A DNA stretch of 64,000 nt from Skeletonema tropicum (taxonomy: Eukaryota > Bacillariophyta > Thalassiosirophyceae > Thalassiosirales > Thalassiosiraceae). The stretch lies in the NCBI GenBank assembly GCA_037178625.1, contig CM074136.1, positions 806,001 to 870,000 of the forward strand. The letters are read 5' to 3'. Positions within the stretch are counted from its first letter, which is position 1; each line of letters begins with the position of its first letter. The translations under genes and the position numbers were made by a program. The notes beneath the pieces are model-generated. The model had not been told where the DNA came from, made no database searches, and saw only the letters and a program-made list of their open reading frames with translations. Shown here in pieces: positions 1 through 9,813 of the stretch.

Positions 1-25
1 GAGAAAGTTTGGTCGTGAAGAGTAG
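1..25 (+). CDS. 3' tail of an ankyrin-family gene, cut by window edge
   Basis: The first 25 bases encode the last residues of a basic C-terminus (RKFGREE, then stop TAG at 23-25). The same ending occurs at 7822-7846, where it closes an ankyrin-repeat relic, and other ankyrin genes here end in KKRKF-type tails. Only the tail is visible, so whether the gene is intact to the left cannot be judged. The retrotransposon starts two bases after the stop codon, so it replaces the 3' UTR and leaves the reading frame untouched. Confidence 0.7.
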
Positions 26-26
26 A
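22..26. repeat. Target-site duplication, left copy (GTAGA)
   Basis: GTAGA lies directly before the first LTR and recurs at 5600-5604 directly after the second. The uninterrupted site, with a single GTAGA, is at 7843-7847 in the paralogous copy. A 5-bp duplication fits an LTR retrotransposon integrase. Confidence 0.93.
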
Positions 27-303
27 TGCTCTGTCTAGCAGAGAATGACCCGAAGGAGTGGGTAGAATGAATATTCGTAGATGTAACTTGTTGTTAAAGG
101 ATTATTATAATAGATAAAGACTGCAGCAGCACTGCGGTGCGTTAGGGAACAGGAGGTGACTACAAGATACACAAGCCAAGACTTCAACAAAGAACTCCAA
201 AGATACTTCAAGTCTCCCACGTCAGCAACACCTCCTAACCTATGCTTCCAGGATTCCTGAGAATCCCTAGGTAATGACTGTACCTGTCGTACTGGGCATT
301 ACA
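27..303 (-). repeat. 3' LTR of the Ty3/Gypsy element
   Basis: A 277-bp repeat with TG and CA ends. It differs from 5323-5599 at three positions (near 51, 210 and 268), about 98.9% identity. Its first bases form a short hairpin, CTCTG-TCTAG-CAGAG. Confidence 0.93.
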
Positions 304-315
304 CTCTTCCCCACC
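304..315 (-). other. Polypurine tract of the LTR element
   Basis: Read on the minus strand this is GGTGGGGAAGAG, directly abutting the 3' LTR. This is where plus-strand DNA synthesis is primed in LTR elements. Confidence 0.75.
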
Positions 316-523
316 ATGATCATTGATAGTAGATCAAGGAGAATGAAATAAGATGATTGATGTAACTACACTTCCTCAAAAGAGGTTTGGCCAAAGTGCA
401 GAGACCCGGGTCATATATATATTGTGGATGAAGGGAAAAAGGAAAAACCCTTCTGAGGGAAAGCTCGAAAAACCTCAAGTTCAACGTTGGTGGTCACGTT
501 GCTACGCGTGGGGGACTCGCGGA

Positions 524-3058
524 TTATGTTCGATAAGGGATCACCCTACGAATATTGATACGTTCAGTTACTCCTGGCCGAAGTAATATGGTTACTGTCC
601 CATTCACATGGACTTGTGTGATATTATAAGGGCCTGACGTTCGATTGCCAAGCTTGGTAGGTTTGTGTAATTTCTTAAGGACACGCATGCCCGGTGTATA
701 GTCGTAGCGCCGTCTCTTCGCGTTTGAGCGCCGTAGTGATTCATTGACGAACTGTTCACGGTTCGTGGTGATGAGATGCCAATCTGCGATCAGCGGAATG
801 TTGACGAACATATCCCTATTGAATGTCAAGGCTCCTGGCGAACCATTTAGGGCTGTACTAATGTTGGATCTAAGTGCGTGCATCACTGTAGATAAGGCTG
901 CGTCGAGGATGTCATTCGCCTCTTGCATGTTCTGTGGTGGATTAGACTTGAGCATCGTGCGCAAGATATTACCGACAGTCTGGTGCATTCGTTCGCAGAC
1001 TGCATTACTTTGTGGATTTCTTGAAGTTGTAGGGACATCCTTGATGCCCAATATTTCTAGTCTTCTTTGGAACTCGTATCCCACGAATTCTTTCCCATTG
1101 TCGTGAACACAACGTTGAGGGAGTGGATAACGGCATAGCCATGCCTGAGTAAACTTGTCTCGGATGTGTCCCATCTCTTTATTGTCAATTCTAGTCAGCT
1201 CGACTAGATTAGTAGTTGTATCAATGCAAGTAAGAGCATTCAGCTCGACTTCAACATTATTGACCTCAATCTTCCAAGGTCCTATTAGATCAACTGCAAC
1301 CTCTGACCAAGGTTCAGCATTCAGTTCGCGCTCTGGCAGGAATCCATAACCAGGGCCTGGCAGCTTCTCTCGCTGGCATATGTCACAATGATAGTTTTCG
1401 CAGTAGCTTCGCAGCTGTGGATGAAAGTACCTCGCTTTCAAGGTGTCTCTGAGGCGTCTCGAGCCTGGATGACCTAGTATACTATGATAGAATGTAAGTG
1501 TCTGAGGAATCATATTCCTTGGTAATGCAATCTTCCACTGCGTGTTATTGTTGTCGCCAAGCTTCGTGTAGCAAACAATGTTTTGATCTTGTATCGTTCT
1601 AATGTGATATTGTTGAGGAGAGCGTTGAATCAGCTCTTGCAATTCCTCATCAGTAGCTTGCATCTCAGCTACATATTCCCAACGCAGAGGCGATTCTAGC
1701 CCATCTGCTTCTGGCGGTAGATTAAGAAAACAATCCACTAGCTCTGGATCGTCAAATATAGAAGTGTGAGAGACCTCGCGGTCATGTTGTTCTCCGTTAT
1801 CTCGAACGGTACTAGAAACTTCAACACCTGGCGTCAGCCACTCAGTGTGAAAGCTATGATGGTTTTCTTCGATCGTACTCTTCCCGACCATGACTGCATC
1901 TTCAGATACAGGAATGCGTGTAAAATGATAGCAAAATTCAAAATTATTCTTGTGCTGATCAGCATCGTCAAGACAAGTAGCGAAGGATTCTGCAGCAGCA
2001 GCAAAACTTTCTACTTCAAGCTCAGGTTGAGCTGTACCTTGATCTTCGGTGCCGCTCTTCGGCACGCGAGAAAGGGCATCGGCCAATATGTTCTGTGGGC
2101 CCGGAACGTAATGGAGAGTAGGTGAATACTCTTCGACATACATTCGCCAACGCAGTACACGCTGCGTGTTGAGATTTGTAAAGGTGAGATTCTTATGATC
2201 AGTGTGGACATGGATTTCAGCGCCTAACAGCATCGTTCTGAATTCCTTAAGTGTCATTACAATTGACAAGAGTTCCTTCTCCATTGTCGTGTAGTTCTTT
2301 TGGGCCCTATTCAGCTTTCGACTGAAATAGGCAACTGGGCGATTGTCTTGCATGATGACGCTTCCCATTTGGTAATCGCTTGCATCGGTATAGATGTGAA
2401 AGGGCTTATTGTGGTCTGGATAAGCTGACATAGCATCCATGCAAAGGATGGCTTTCATTTTCTTAAAGGACTCGTCCATTTCGTCAGTCCATTCGAATTT
2501 CTTTTTGCCTGTCATGTCAGTGAGAGGCTTAAGTACGTGAGCACGTGAGGGCCACATGTCTTTGTAGTAGTTTACTGCACCAAGGAAGGTTCTCAAACCC
2601 TTGATGTTTGTTGGCTTTTGCATTTGTAAGATAGCGTCTACCTTCTTCTTCCACGGCTTCAAGCCTTCTGGAGTTAGCCAATATCCAAGCCAATCGGTCT
2701 CTTGGACGCACCATTCGTATTTGAGCGGATTAATAGTGAACCCATTGTCTTGCAGACGGGTTAATACGGTTTTAAGTGACTTGAGATGGCTCTCATAGTC
2801 GTTTGAGAAGACACCAATGTCATCGATGTAAGTGTCTGTTTCATCAAGGTCACGCATGACCTCTTCCATGACTGATTGCGCGATATCATGTGAACATTTT
2901 AACCCCATGGGTAATCTAAGGTACTTGAACTTCCCAAAGGGAGTTGCAATAGTGCAAAGATCTTGACTTTCCTCATCGAGTTCAAAAGTGTAATATTGCA
3001 TTGAAATATCTAACTTAGGTGAAGTATTTGTATCCCGAACGCTTACGCAGAACATCAT
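524..3058 (-). pseudogene. pol, C-terminal part: RT palm, RNase H, integrase, GPY/F
   Basis: An 844-codon frame. It carries the RT active site YIDD (residues 77-80), RNase H with YTDAS (223-227) and a later HTDHKN, an H-H-C-C integrase zinc motif in a region including ILGHPG and CDICQ, and a DDE-type integrase core (VDLIGP, HDNGKEF, CERMHQ). A C-terminal GPY/F-like stretch (GPYNITQVHVNG) fits Ty3/Gypsy; no chromodomain was seen. The first 14 or so residues are out of frame: the RT continues from the upstream frame through a one-base change near 3016-3020. As it stands, full-length Pol cannot be made without a frameshift, so it is called a broken gene. Confidence 0.88.
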
Positions 3059-4253
3059 TGATCCGTGGTAAGGGATATTGCTTTCGCCTGATCACTTTAT
3101 TCAAGGCACGTAGGTCGCTGACCCAGCGAACGCGACCGTCTTTCTTTGGAATGATAAACGTTGGACTACACCAATCGCTTACTCCAGCATATGTAAGCAC
3201 TCCAATCTTGACTAAGTGCATAAGCTCTTTCTTAAAGGCTTGTTGGTGAATGTTGGGTACAGGATATGCTCTCGCATGTACCGGTTGTGCATCAGGTTCC
3301 ACCTCAATGTGAACCTTCTTGTGAGGATAAACCCCGAGGCTACCGTCAAATAACTTGGTATAGCCGTTAAGCAGTTCTCTGAGACCCTGCTTCTGTTCGT
3401 CATCTAGGTGATTCTGTTCACGGATGACATCTTCAATTTCGACTTGGTCGTATTTTGCTTCAAGTATCTCACTTGCATAGCTGACATCACATCCTGAACT
3501 GATGTATGCGTCAAGATAGTCATAATACTCAAGGAGTTCTTCCTCTTCCTGGAGAAAATATGAATCCATCATATGATTGTAATCATCTGATGTGGTTGTG
3601 AAGGGATTGCGCATCGGCACTGTATTCCCTAACCAATAGACGAAGCCATTTTCATAATCAAGCTTCATGCCAAGCTTCTTGAGCATGTCTGCGCCAAGAA
3701 GAACATCATAACTGCATTTGGAATCGAAGACTAGGGCCTTTGTCTCGTCGATAACACGATTCTTATCGAATTCTGGCAGCTTGATATTACGGAGTGTAAC
3801 TACTTCTTTGACTTGAACAGTACCTCCGAGAGTGGTCACTGGACGTTCACTCTTAAGTGTTTTTGGTTGAACTTCACGTGGCAGCACACGTCGGTGTATC
3901 ATCATGGTAGTTGTACCTGAGTCTATCAGAACTCGTGGTAGGCGTGACGAATTACATAATCCAATCGTCTTACATAACATGATGGTAATGGGCGTCATGT
4001 TGTCAGGTAATCTAGGTGCGGTCATCTTCGGCACCGGTATATGATAGGTTACCCCAATAGATTCAAAATCTTCGTCTGCGCACTCGTCGTCAGAAGAATA
4101 GTCAGTTGTAGTGTTGTTAGAAGGACAATGAATGTTAGTAAAACAGCAATGGTTGTCGGCAGAGCTAATAATATTTTCAGTAGGGTCAACTGAATGATCT
4201 AGATTTAAAGGAGTATCAATCTCGTTGATACAATTACTACATGGAACTAACAT
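3015..4253 (-). pseudogene. pol, N-terminal part: aspartic protease and start of RT
   Basis: A 412-codon frame. The retropepsin active site LIDSGTT is near residues 109-115, with a later YDVLLGADML strand. The fingers of reverse transcriptase follow (SPTFIIPKKDGRVRWVSDLR). The frame ends KYFT-stop exactly where Ty3-type RTs continue with KLD, and that continuation is present one base out of frame (524-3058). Its ATG overlaps the stop of the preceding frame in ATGTTAG at 4247-4253, so translation by re-initiation or a -1 shift after gag is possible. Confidence 0.85.
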
Positions 4254-4636
4254 TGGTCCGATTTCCTATTCGTCTTGTTGTCACGCTTGCGGTCGTCGCG
4301 GTCACGCTTGCAATCATCACCATCCTTGGCGTTGTCAGGATTGAGTGAGCAACTGCCCCAAGTGTGGCTTCCCTTGGGATGATTAGGACAATGTACATGA
4401 GGAGGAATCTCAAAGACTTCCTTCTTCTTGGAGTAGTACGACTTGGACTTGGAGGAACGACGATCATCTCCTTTCTTGACGTACCTGCGGTGCGTCTTGT
4501 TGGACTTGCGGTCGTCCACCTTCTTCTTCGTGGAAGGCTCCTTAAGCAGACCTGATGCCTCATCGATGGCATGCAAATAGGTCATGTGCTTAGTGATGGC
4601 AGCAATGTCATCCGACTTGCTTGTGCCCTTCTTCAT
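4247..4636 (-). pseudogene. gag, nucleocapsid-like basic part
   Basis: A 129-codon, very basic frame rich in K, R, D and S. It has one zinc-knuckle-like stretch, CPNHPKGSHTWGSC, reading C-x2-H then H and C, as in the nucleocapsid part of retrotransposon Gag. It overlaps the preceding gag frame by four bases (ATGA) in a different frame. The residues before its nominal Met also read sensibly, so the two pieces were probably one Gag frame of about 310 residues now split by an indel between about 4650 and 4695. Confidence 0.7.
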
Positions 4637-5208
4637 GTAGTCGGCACGGTAGGCTTTTGGGTAAGAACGAAGATACCAACCTTCAATTCTTCATCCGTTG
4701 GAGCTGGCTTGATCCCATTGAAGTATTCAGCATCCTGCTTGATCTTCATGAAGCGGCTCTCGTATTTGAGTGGATCCCAATCACGAGGCTTCTTGATACC
4801 CATCTCGAGGTAACGCAAAATATTATCTCGCATTTTGGTCGTATGCGTGCGCTTGTCGAAGAACTTCTTCACAACGAGGTTGAAGTCTCCAGCAGTGGGG
4901 TTGAGTACATCAACTCCGACATCAGTGGATGCTTGTGTCCACACGACTCTAGCTTGATCATCAAGCACTAGACCCATAAACTTGAACCTGTCAGACTCTC
5001 TTGTCTGTGGATTGGTAGCGGCGCGGTTGATTGCATCGATGATCTCATCACAAACATGTTCCACGTTCATTGCATCCGTACACGCACATTTCAAGGAGGA
5101 CCCACGTCCCTTCCCAGAAGGCATCAGAGTGACTGAGCCATAGCGTTCTTTGCTTGCTCCAGGTTCATAGGAGAGCACGACTTTGATCGCGGATTCATCA
5201 AACAACAT
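4633..5208 (-). pseudogene. gag, capsid-like N-terminal part
   Basis: A 191-codon frame directly after the 5' LTR and a leader of about 115 bp. Position, size and a helical region (around YLEMGIKKPRDWDPLKYESR) fit a retrotransposon capsid, but no diagnostic motif is present, so the call rests on synteny. Its last few residues are out of frame relative to the nucleocapsid part downstream. Confidence 0.65.
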
Positions 5209-5322
5209 GTTGACAAAAGATGCAAAATCGACGGTGATTTCGGCTTCAGAGAATGTTCAAATTCGTTGATTGCAACACAGCAGAGTGTTGGCTATCTGCT
5301 AAAGTTATAGCTGTTTAAACAG

Positions 5323-5599
5323 TGCTCTGTCTAGCAGAGAATGACCGGAAGGAGTGGGTAGAATGAATATTCGTAGATGTAACTTGTTGTTAAAGGATTA
5401 TTATAATAGATAAAGACTGCAGCAGCACTGCGGTGCGTTAGGGAACAGGAGGTGACTACAAGATACACAAGCCAAGACTTCAACAAAGAACTCCAAAGAT
5501 ACTTCAAGTCGCCCACGTCAGCAACACCTCCTAACCTATGCTTCCAGGATTCCTGAGAATCACTAGGTAATGACTGTACCTGTCGTACTGGGCATTACA
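5323..5599 (-). repeat. 5' LTR of the Ty3/Gypsy element
   Basis: Same length as the repeat at 27-303 with three differences. It is the 5' LTR because all frames read leftwards from it. It should hold the promoter and polyadenylation signal, but none is identified with confidence. The right-hand GTAGA target duplication follows at 5600-5604. Confidence 0.93.
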
Positions 5600-6765
5600 G
5601 TAGACATCCACGCTCAACACCTCTTTACATGCATGTGACAGATGACAACGTGGAACCGCCCAAAGACCGTTGCAATAGTAAGAACTGGCTAGTATATTGA
5701 ACGATACCAACAAACTAAGAAGAATTCGATGCAACCACAGGGGGTAACCCCCTATCAATCCCGGTAGACAGCAGGGCTTGGAGTGCGATCTGGGAAACAT
5801 AATTGGCAGTGTTACTCCCGCAGGTATTGATACAAGACATAAATGATGGTTGTAGTTATAATAATCTCGCCCCTAGAGCGGACCAACCTGACGTGCTTAG
5901 ATTACTGTTATCATCAGGAGCCTCTATCTTCTACGGATGTCAAATCACTTGCACGAGCTTGGAGGACGTCTTGAATGATGTTTCGTGTCATTGCGTTGTA
6001 TTCTGCCTTGGTGTACCACAGCTCGTTTTTGTCCTCGTGCCTAGGAACAATGTAAAGCTGCGCTGTTTTGGCAAATCGCACATGCACATTGTCGCTTCTG
6101 AGGGGGGTGTCTACGATCAATTCGGACTCCATGTTCAAGTTTTGTTTTGTATTTTTGAGATGCGAAGTTGTGAGTTATGAGTCACAGCTGTAAATACGAG
6201 CTGAGCAAGAAGTAATCTGGATATGATGTACAAGAGGGCAGCTGCACGTCAAAGATGTGGCTGGCTGAGTTAATCTCAATCTCACAAATTTTGTGCACAA
6301 CATTTTATCTAATCCCCACTTCTCCCTTCAAACAGAGATGCACAGCTCGGACAGACTAAAAAATGCAAATTGTAAATTCTCGTCATCTGTCAAGACCAAT
6401 TCTCGCCATCTGTCAAGTTTAGCTCCGCCATCTGTCGAGTTCAAAGCTCAAGTTGCCGACCAATCTTCAACTTACAAGGGAAGTGCCGCGAACTCAATCC
6501 CCCGGGGGGTCTAACAATTTTGGCTAGTCTCTCTACATAGGGAGCGGAGGTCTAACTTACGCTCACTAATTCCCTCTCTAGTGAATGCTGGTAGAAACCG
6601 CGAGGGGGGTCTTAAATGGGCTTGATTTGGAGTGGGGATCTAAGCTGGGTATATACATAATTGGGGGTTTCCAAGGGTTAACTCTTTCTCGCGCGACACC
6701 ACTGCCTGCATCTTTTGCGCCACTCACATTGTAAGTACCTAACTGATGACACAACGGCATTTTTT
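5600..6765. repeat. Segmental duplication, copy A
   Basis: From GTAGA (5600) to about 6393 this is almost base-for-base the sequence at 7843-8634. From 6394 to about 6765 it matches 9814 to about 10380 with small gaps. Copy B holds 1179 extra bases between the halves. Copy A is the block into which the LTR element inserted. Besides the small gene at 5914-6132, no other gene was recognised; plus-strand frames such as the one starting at 5803 are kept in both copies only because the DNA is recent. Confidence 0.85.
5914..6132 (-). CDS. Small uncharacterised protein with LYIVPR...LWYT motif (copy A)
   Basis: A 72-aa frame from ATG at 6130-6132. The core reads RFAKTAQLYIVPRHEDKNEL then WYTKAEYNAM, resembling short diatom proteins with an IVPR / WYT-x-x-[ED]-[YF] signature that I recall but cannot name or assign a function. 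It is soluble-looking, with no signal peptide or membrane segment. The same frame is at 8155-8373. It may be one exon of a longer gene. The motif supports this strand over the longer plus-strand frame. Confidence 0.5.
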   Translation of the reverse strand: MESELIVDTPLRSDNVHVRFAKTAQLYIVPRHEDKNELWYTKAEYNAMTRNIIQDVLQARASDLTSVEDRGS

Positions 6766-6985
6766 ACAGGCTGTGGGCTTTAAAGTGCACTGGTGAGTCC
6801 TTTGGCATTTCATCAATCCCAAACAAGCGCCAAGTCAGGTTGGTGACGATTCCGATTTAGATGACGAACGGATGATCTCTCTGATGATGAACTTGATGCT
6901 GGAGTGGAGGCTACCATCGATGTGCCTCCTTCTTCAAGTTGGTTGTCGAAACTCACTTGGACAAATCGATCGACAAAGAGAATGA
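6766..6985. other. Spacer, no gene recognised
   Basis: Downstream of copy A. Short acidic-looking translations exist on the plus strand but no start, domain or repeat was recognised. Confidence 0.4.
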
Positions 6986-7186
6986 GGTCAGACGACGAGT
7001 GGGGAATACTTTAAATACATCGGTAACTTCCAGGGAGGAGGGACAGGCGAAGCCGATAACTACTCTTGCTCTGGAATCAGATTGTCTGACTTCGCTACAA
7101 GTTGGAACAACTGGGTCGATACTCTTAAGTATTCCAAGCTGAAAGATGAGCAGCAGCAACCTCAACCTCAAGTATCTTTGATTTGA
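6986..7186 (+). pseudogene. Fragment of an unidentified coding region
   Basis: An open stretch without ATG whose composition looks coding. It includes EYFKYIGNFQGG and IRLSDFATSWNNWVDTLK, and ends DEQQQPQPQVSLI-stop. It could be the last exon of a decayed gene. No family is recognised. It lies just upstream of an ankyrin relic in the same orientation but does not look like ankyrin. Confidence 0.35.
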
Positions 7187-7424
7187 TTTTCGAACGCCGA
7201 CCGCATGCCTGCGTGAGGCAGGCGATGGGGTCAGCGGCAGATTCGTTTGTTGCTATCAAAAGCTATAAAATCCTTTCCTTTCACATTGCTAGCCATTTCA
7301 TTGCTCAAGCAGGCAGCATTGCTTTATTCGATCAATCGAATTGATCTAGTCGATTGTACGGACAAAAATCGAACTTTTCAGGTAACGAAATGTAATAATG
7401 CCTTCGTCTCCTGCAATACGGTAT

Positions 7425-7846
7425 GCTGACACCTACTTTTCGATGCCTCTGCACATTCTATGTCAGCATCGCGACTCTGCTAGCGTTATTCAACACTTGC
7501 TAGAGCTTGACACGACGTCTCTCTTGGCGCTGCGGATCGAGAGGGAAACACTGCCCTACATTATGTTTGACAAGATGCAAAGTATGAAACCATTGCGATG
7601 CTTCTGGATAAGTTTGATGCCATATCAGTATCGAAACGTAACGCTGCCAAGAAGCTTCCTATCGATCTGATTTGGGAAAGCAATGCAGTGAATGATAGAG
7701 AGAGCATCGAATACACGGACAGAGTCTTTCGGCTTTTGCGTGCAAATCCAGAAGTGATTATGACCAGCAATATCACAACGAAGCAGCCAGCTGATGCGGA
7801 TGCAGCTCAAAACGTGAAGAAGAGAAAGTTTGGTCGTGAAGAGTAG
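7425..7846 (+). pseudogene. Ankyrin-family pseudogene (3' end only)
   Basis: The first part (about 7430-7590) reads MPLHILCQHRDSASVIQHLL; the second (7598-7846, another frame) reads KFDAISVSKRNAAKKLPIDL and ends KKRKFGREE. Both align with the C-terminal part of the intact ankyrin genes here (compare 41469-43043), so at least one frameshift lies near 7590. There is no N-terminal half; upstream sequence is unrelated. The stop codon and following bases are the empty version of the LTR element target site. Confidence 0.85.
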
Positions 7847-8154
7847 ACATCCACGCTCAACACCTTTACATGCATGTGACAGATGACAACGTGGAACCGC
7901 CCAAAGACCGTTGCAATAGTAAGAACTGGCTAGTATATTGAACGATACCAACAAACTAAGAAGAATTCGATGCAACCACAGGGGGTAACCCCCTATCAAT
8001 CCCGGTAGACAGCAGGGCTTGGAGTGCGATCTGGGAAACATAATTGGCAGTGTTACTCCCGCAGGTATTGATACAAGACATAAATGATGGTTGTAGTTAT
8101 AATAATCTCGCCCCTAGAGCGGACCAACCTGACGTGCTTAGATTACTGTTATCA

Positions 8155-8373
8155 TCAGGAGCCTCTATCTTCTACGGATGTCAAATCACTTGCACGAGCT
8201 TGGAGGACGTCTTGAATGATGTTTCGTGTCATTGCGTTGTATTCTGCCTTGGTGTACCACAGCTCGTTTTTGTCCTCGTGCCTAGGAACAATGTAAAGCT
8301 GCGCTGTTTTGGCAAATCGCACATGCACATTGTCGCTTCTGAGGGGGGTGTCTACGATCAATTCGGACTCCAT
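8155..8373 (-). CDS. Small uncharacterised protein with LYIVPR...LWYT motif (copy B)
   Basis: Same 72-residue translation as 5914-6132 from the duplicated block, with ATG at 8371-8373. Identity is expected from the age of the duplication and is not itself evidence of selection. No function assigned. Confidence 0.5.
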   Translation of the reverse strand: MESELIVDTPLRSDNVHVRFAKTAQLYIVPRHEDKNELWYTKAEYNAMTRNIIQDVLQARASDLTSVEDRGS

Positions 8374-8634
8374 GTTCAAGTTTTGTTTTGTATTTTTGAG
8401 ATGCGAAGTTGTGAGTTATGAGTCACAGCTGTAAATACGAGCTGAGCAAGAAGTAATCTGGATATGATGTACAAGAGGACAGCTGCACGTCAAAGATGTG
8501 GCTGGCTGAGTTAATCTCAATCTCACAAATTTTGTGCACAACATTTTATCTAATCCCCACTTCTCCCTTCAAACAGAGATGCACAGCTCGGACGGACTAA
8601 AAAATGCAAATTGTAAATTCTCGTCATCTGTCAA

Positions 8635-9813
8635 ATTCAGAGCTCAAAGTTGCTAAGTTGCTGTACCTACTTATGTAAATTAGTTGCGAACAGTGCTTTG
8701 GCGACAGCATGGCCGCATCACCAAGACAATAGATTCGTCACGCGTGACTCTCTCTCTCGCTGGACAAGTACCTACTTACTCAAGCACCAACATCCCGAAG
8801 AGCAGAGTTACTGTGCAATAGATCTTCACATTGACAGTCGACAAGTACCGCAGAGCAGCATAACATCATACTTTCTCAAGATAAATTTAATGCTTATACT
8901 ATCTTCCAAGTTATTCTCTCTAGATATAACTACGAAGACTGCGCTTGATCCCCTAGAATACTACTAATTGACTTGTCATCTGAAAGCAAGCCTATGATAT
9001 CGCCGTTACCTAAATACAGATTGCCTAGACCTTGAGGGTATTGAATAATATCGCTCCAGTCTTCATTTTGAAGTAACGAATCAAGTCTGTGTGTGTTGCC
9101 TTGGTCTTGGACACCATCGCAATCGTTGCCTTCTTCGACGATCAGGGCAAGTCCTGAGGCACAAGATGCTGGGTTTAGAGTTGGGCCTGGTTCACAGTTC
9201 TCACTCTTTTTTGCCGGAATGAGCATTGCTTGCATGTCGGTGTTGGTTCCTTCTCTCGAGCCAGCGTTGACATCGGCTGCAGTGGACCGAGACCTGTCTT
9301 CTCCGCCGCCAACGATTCGGGCAAGTACTGAGGCGCAAGATGCTGGATCTAGAGTAGTGCCTTTGTTACAGTTCTCGCAATTTGTCTGAAGAATGCTCCG
9401 CGTTTGCATGTCATTTCCTTCTACGACATCAGCATTGGCAACGGAGGTAGAACTGGAAAGAGCGGTGGACGGATAGCTACGTTGAGAAGCGGTTTGAGCA
9501 CGGAGCATATCCAACGTAGAGATCTTGGAGTCCTTTAGCGCCTCGATGGATGCAGCGGGAGCTGTGGAGGAGACACTGGGAGGTCTGCCAATGCAAGACT
9601 GGTGATGGTGCTTTGTTGGATGGCTTGATGAGCTGTTCATGATTATACTGTATGGCTAGAGATGTTGTCTTGGGATTGGTGAAGTTAATATTGTGTGTGG
9701 GGCTTTAGGTTGAATTATGATAAGTAGCAGAACTGAGAGAGATGACTACTTACGTCATAATACTTCTAGACAGGTAATTCCTTGACGTTTAATCGTAGTC
9801 GCGGGAGTTTCAA
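8635..9813. other. 1179-bp segment present only in copy B, bounded by TCAA
   Basis: Copy A joins TCAA to GACC at 6390-6397. In copy B the left block ends in TCAA (8631-8634) and the right block resumes after TCAA (9810-9813). The ends show no terminal inverted repeats. It could be an insertion with 4-bp duplication or, more simply, a microhomology deletion in copy A. It contains the gene at 8930-9640. Confidence 0.7.
8930..9640 (-). CDS. Uncharacterised protein, CEPGPTLNPASC-repeat family, member 1
   Basis: A 236-aa frame from ATG at 9638-9640. Family hallmarks are KISTLDMLRA near residue 39, two copies of a module built on N-C-E/N-x4-T-L-[ND]-P-A-S-C-A-S (first copy TTLDPASCAS, second GPTLNPASCAS), and a C-terminal NEDWSDI-YPQG-LGNLYLG block. 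Two more members lie at 54187-54903 and 57452-58168. There is no signal peptide, membrane helix or known domain; most of the chain is Ser/Thr-rich and probably disordered. Function unknown. The short blocks shared among diverged copies support real coding. Confidence 0.65.
   Translation of the reverse strand: MNSSSSHPTKHHHQSCIGRPPSVSSTAPAASIEALKDSKISTLDMLRAQTASQRSYPSTALSSSTSVANADVVEGNDMQTRSILQTNCENCNKGTTLDPASCASVLARIVGGGEDRSRSTAADVNAGSREGTNTDMQAMLIPAKKSENCEPGPTLNPASCASGLALIVEEGNDCDGVQDQGNTHRLDSLLQNEDWSDIIQYPQGLGNLYLGNGDIIGLLSDDKSISSILGDQAQSS

Larger units (their letters stand above)
27..5599 (-). mobile_element. Ty3/Gypsy-type LTR retrotransposon, 5573 bp
   Basis: Two 277-bp direct repeats (27-303, 5323-5599) flank gag-like and pol-like frames read on the minus strand in the order protease, reverse transcriptase, RNase H, integrase. 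That order defines Ty3/Gypsy (Metaviridae) and excludes Ty1/copia. LTRs begin TG and end CA and differ at three sites, so the insertion is young. A polypurine tract adjoins the 3' LTR. No TGG-type tRNA primer site is visible beside the 5' LTR. Gag and RT each carry a frame break, so this copy is probably not autonomous, unless the breaks are assembly errors. Confidence 0.93.

Noticed and set aside
744..2125. Several plus-strand frames inside the LTR element
   Set aside because: Antisense shadows of pol; no domains.
27..5599. Classification as Ty1/copia, common in diatoms
   Set aside because: Integrase follows RNase H, and RT has YIDD with Ty3-like flanks; copia elements have integrase before RT.
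5531..5800. Minus-strand frame with hydrophobic sequence (shared with 7625-8041)
   Set aside because: Its end differs between copies and runs into the LTR or the ankyrin relic antisense; no start context or homology.
5803..6180. 125-codon plus-strand frame repeated at 8044-8421
   Set aside because: Identical only because the block is a recent duplicate. The opposite strand carries the recognisable LYIVPR/WYT frame, and this translation has no domain.
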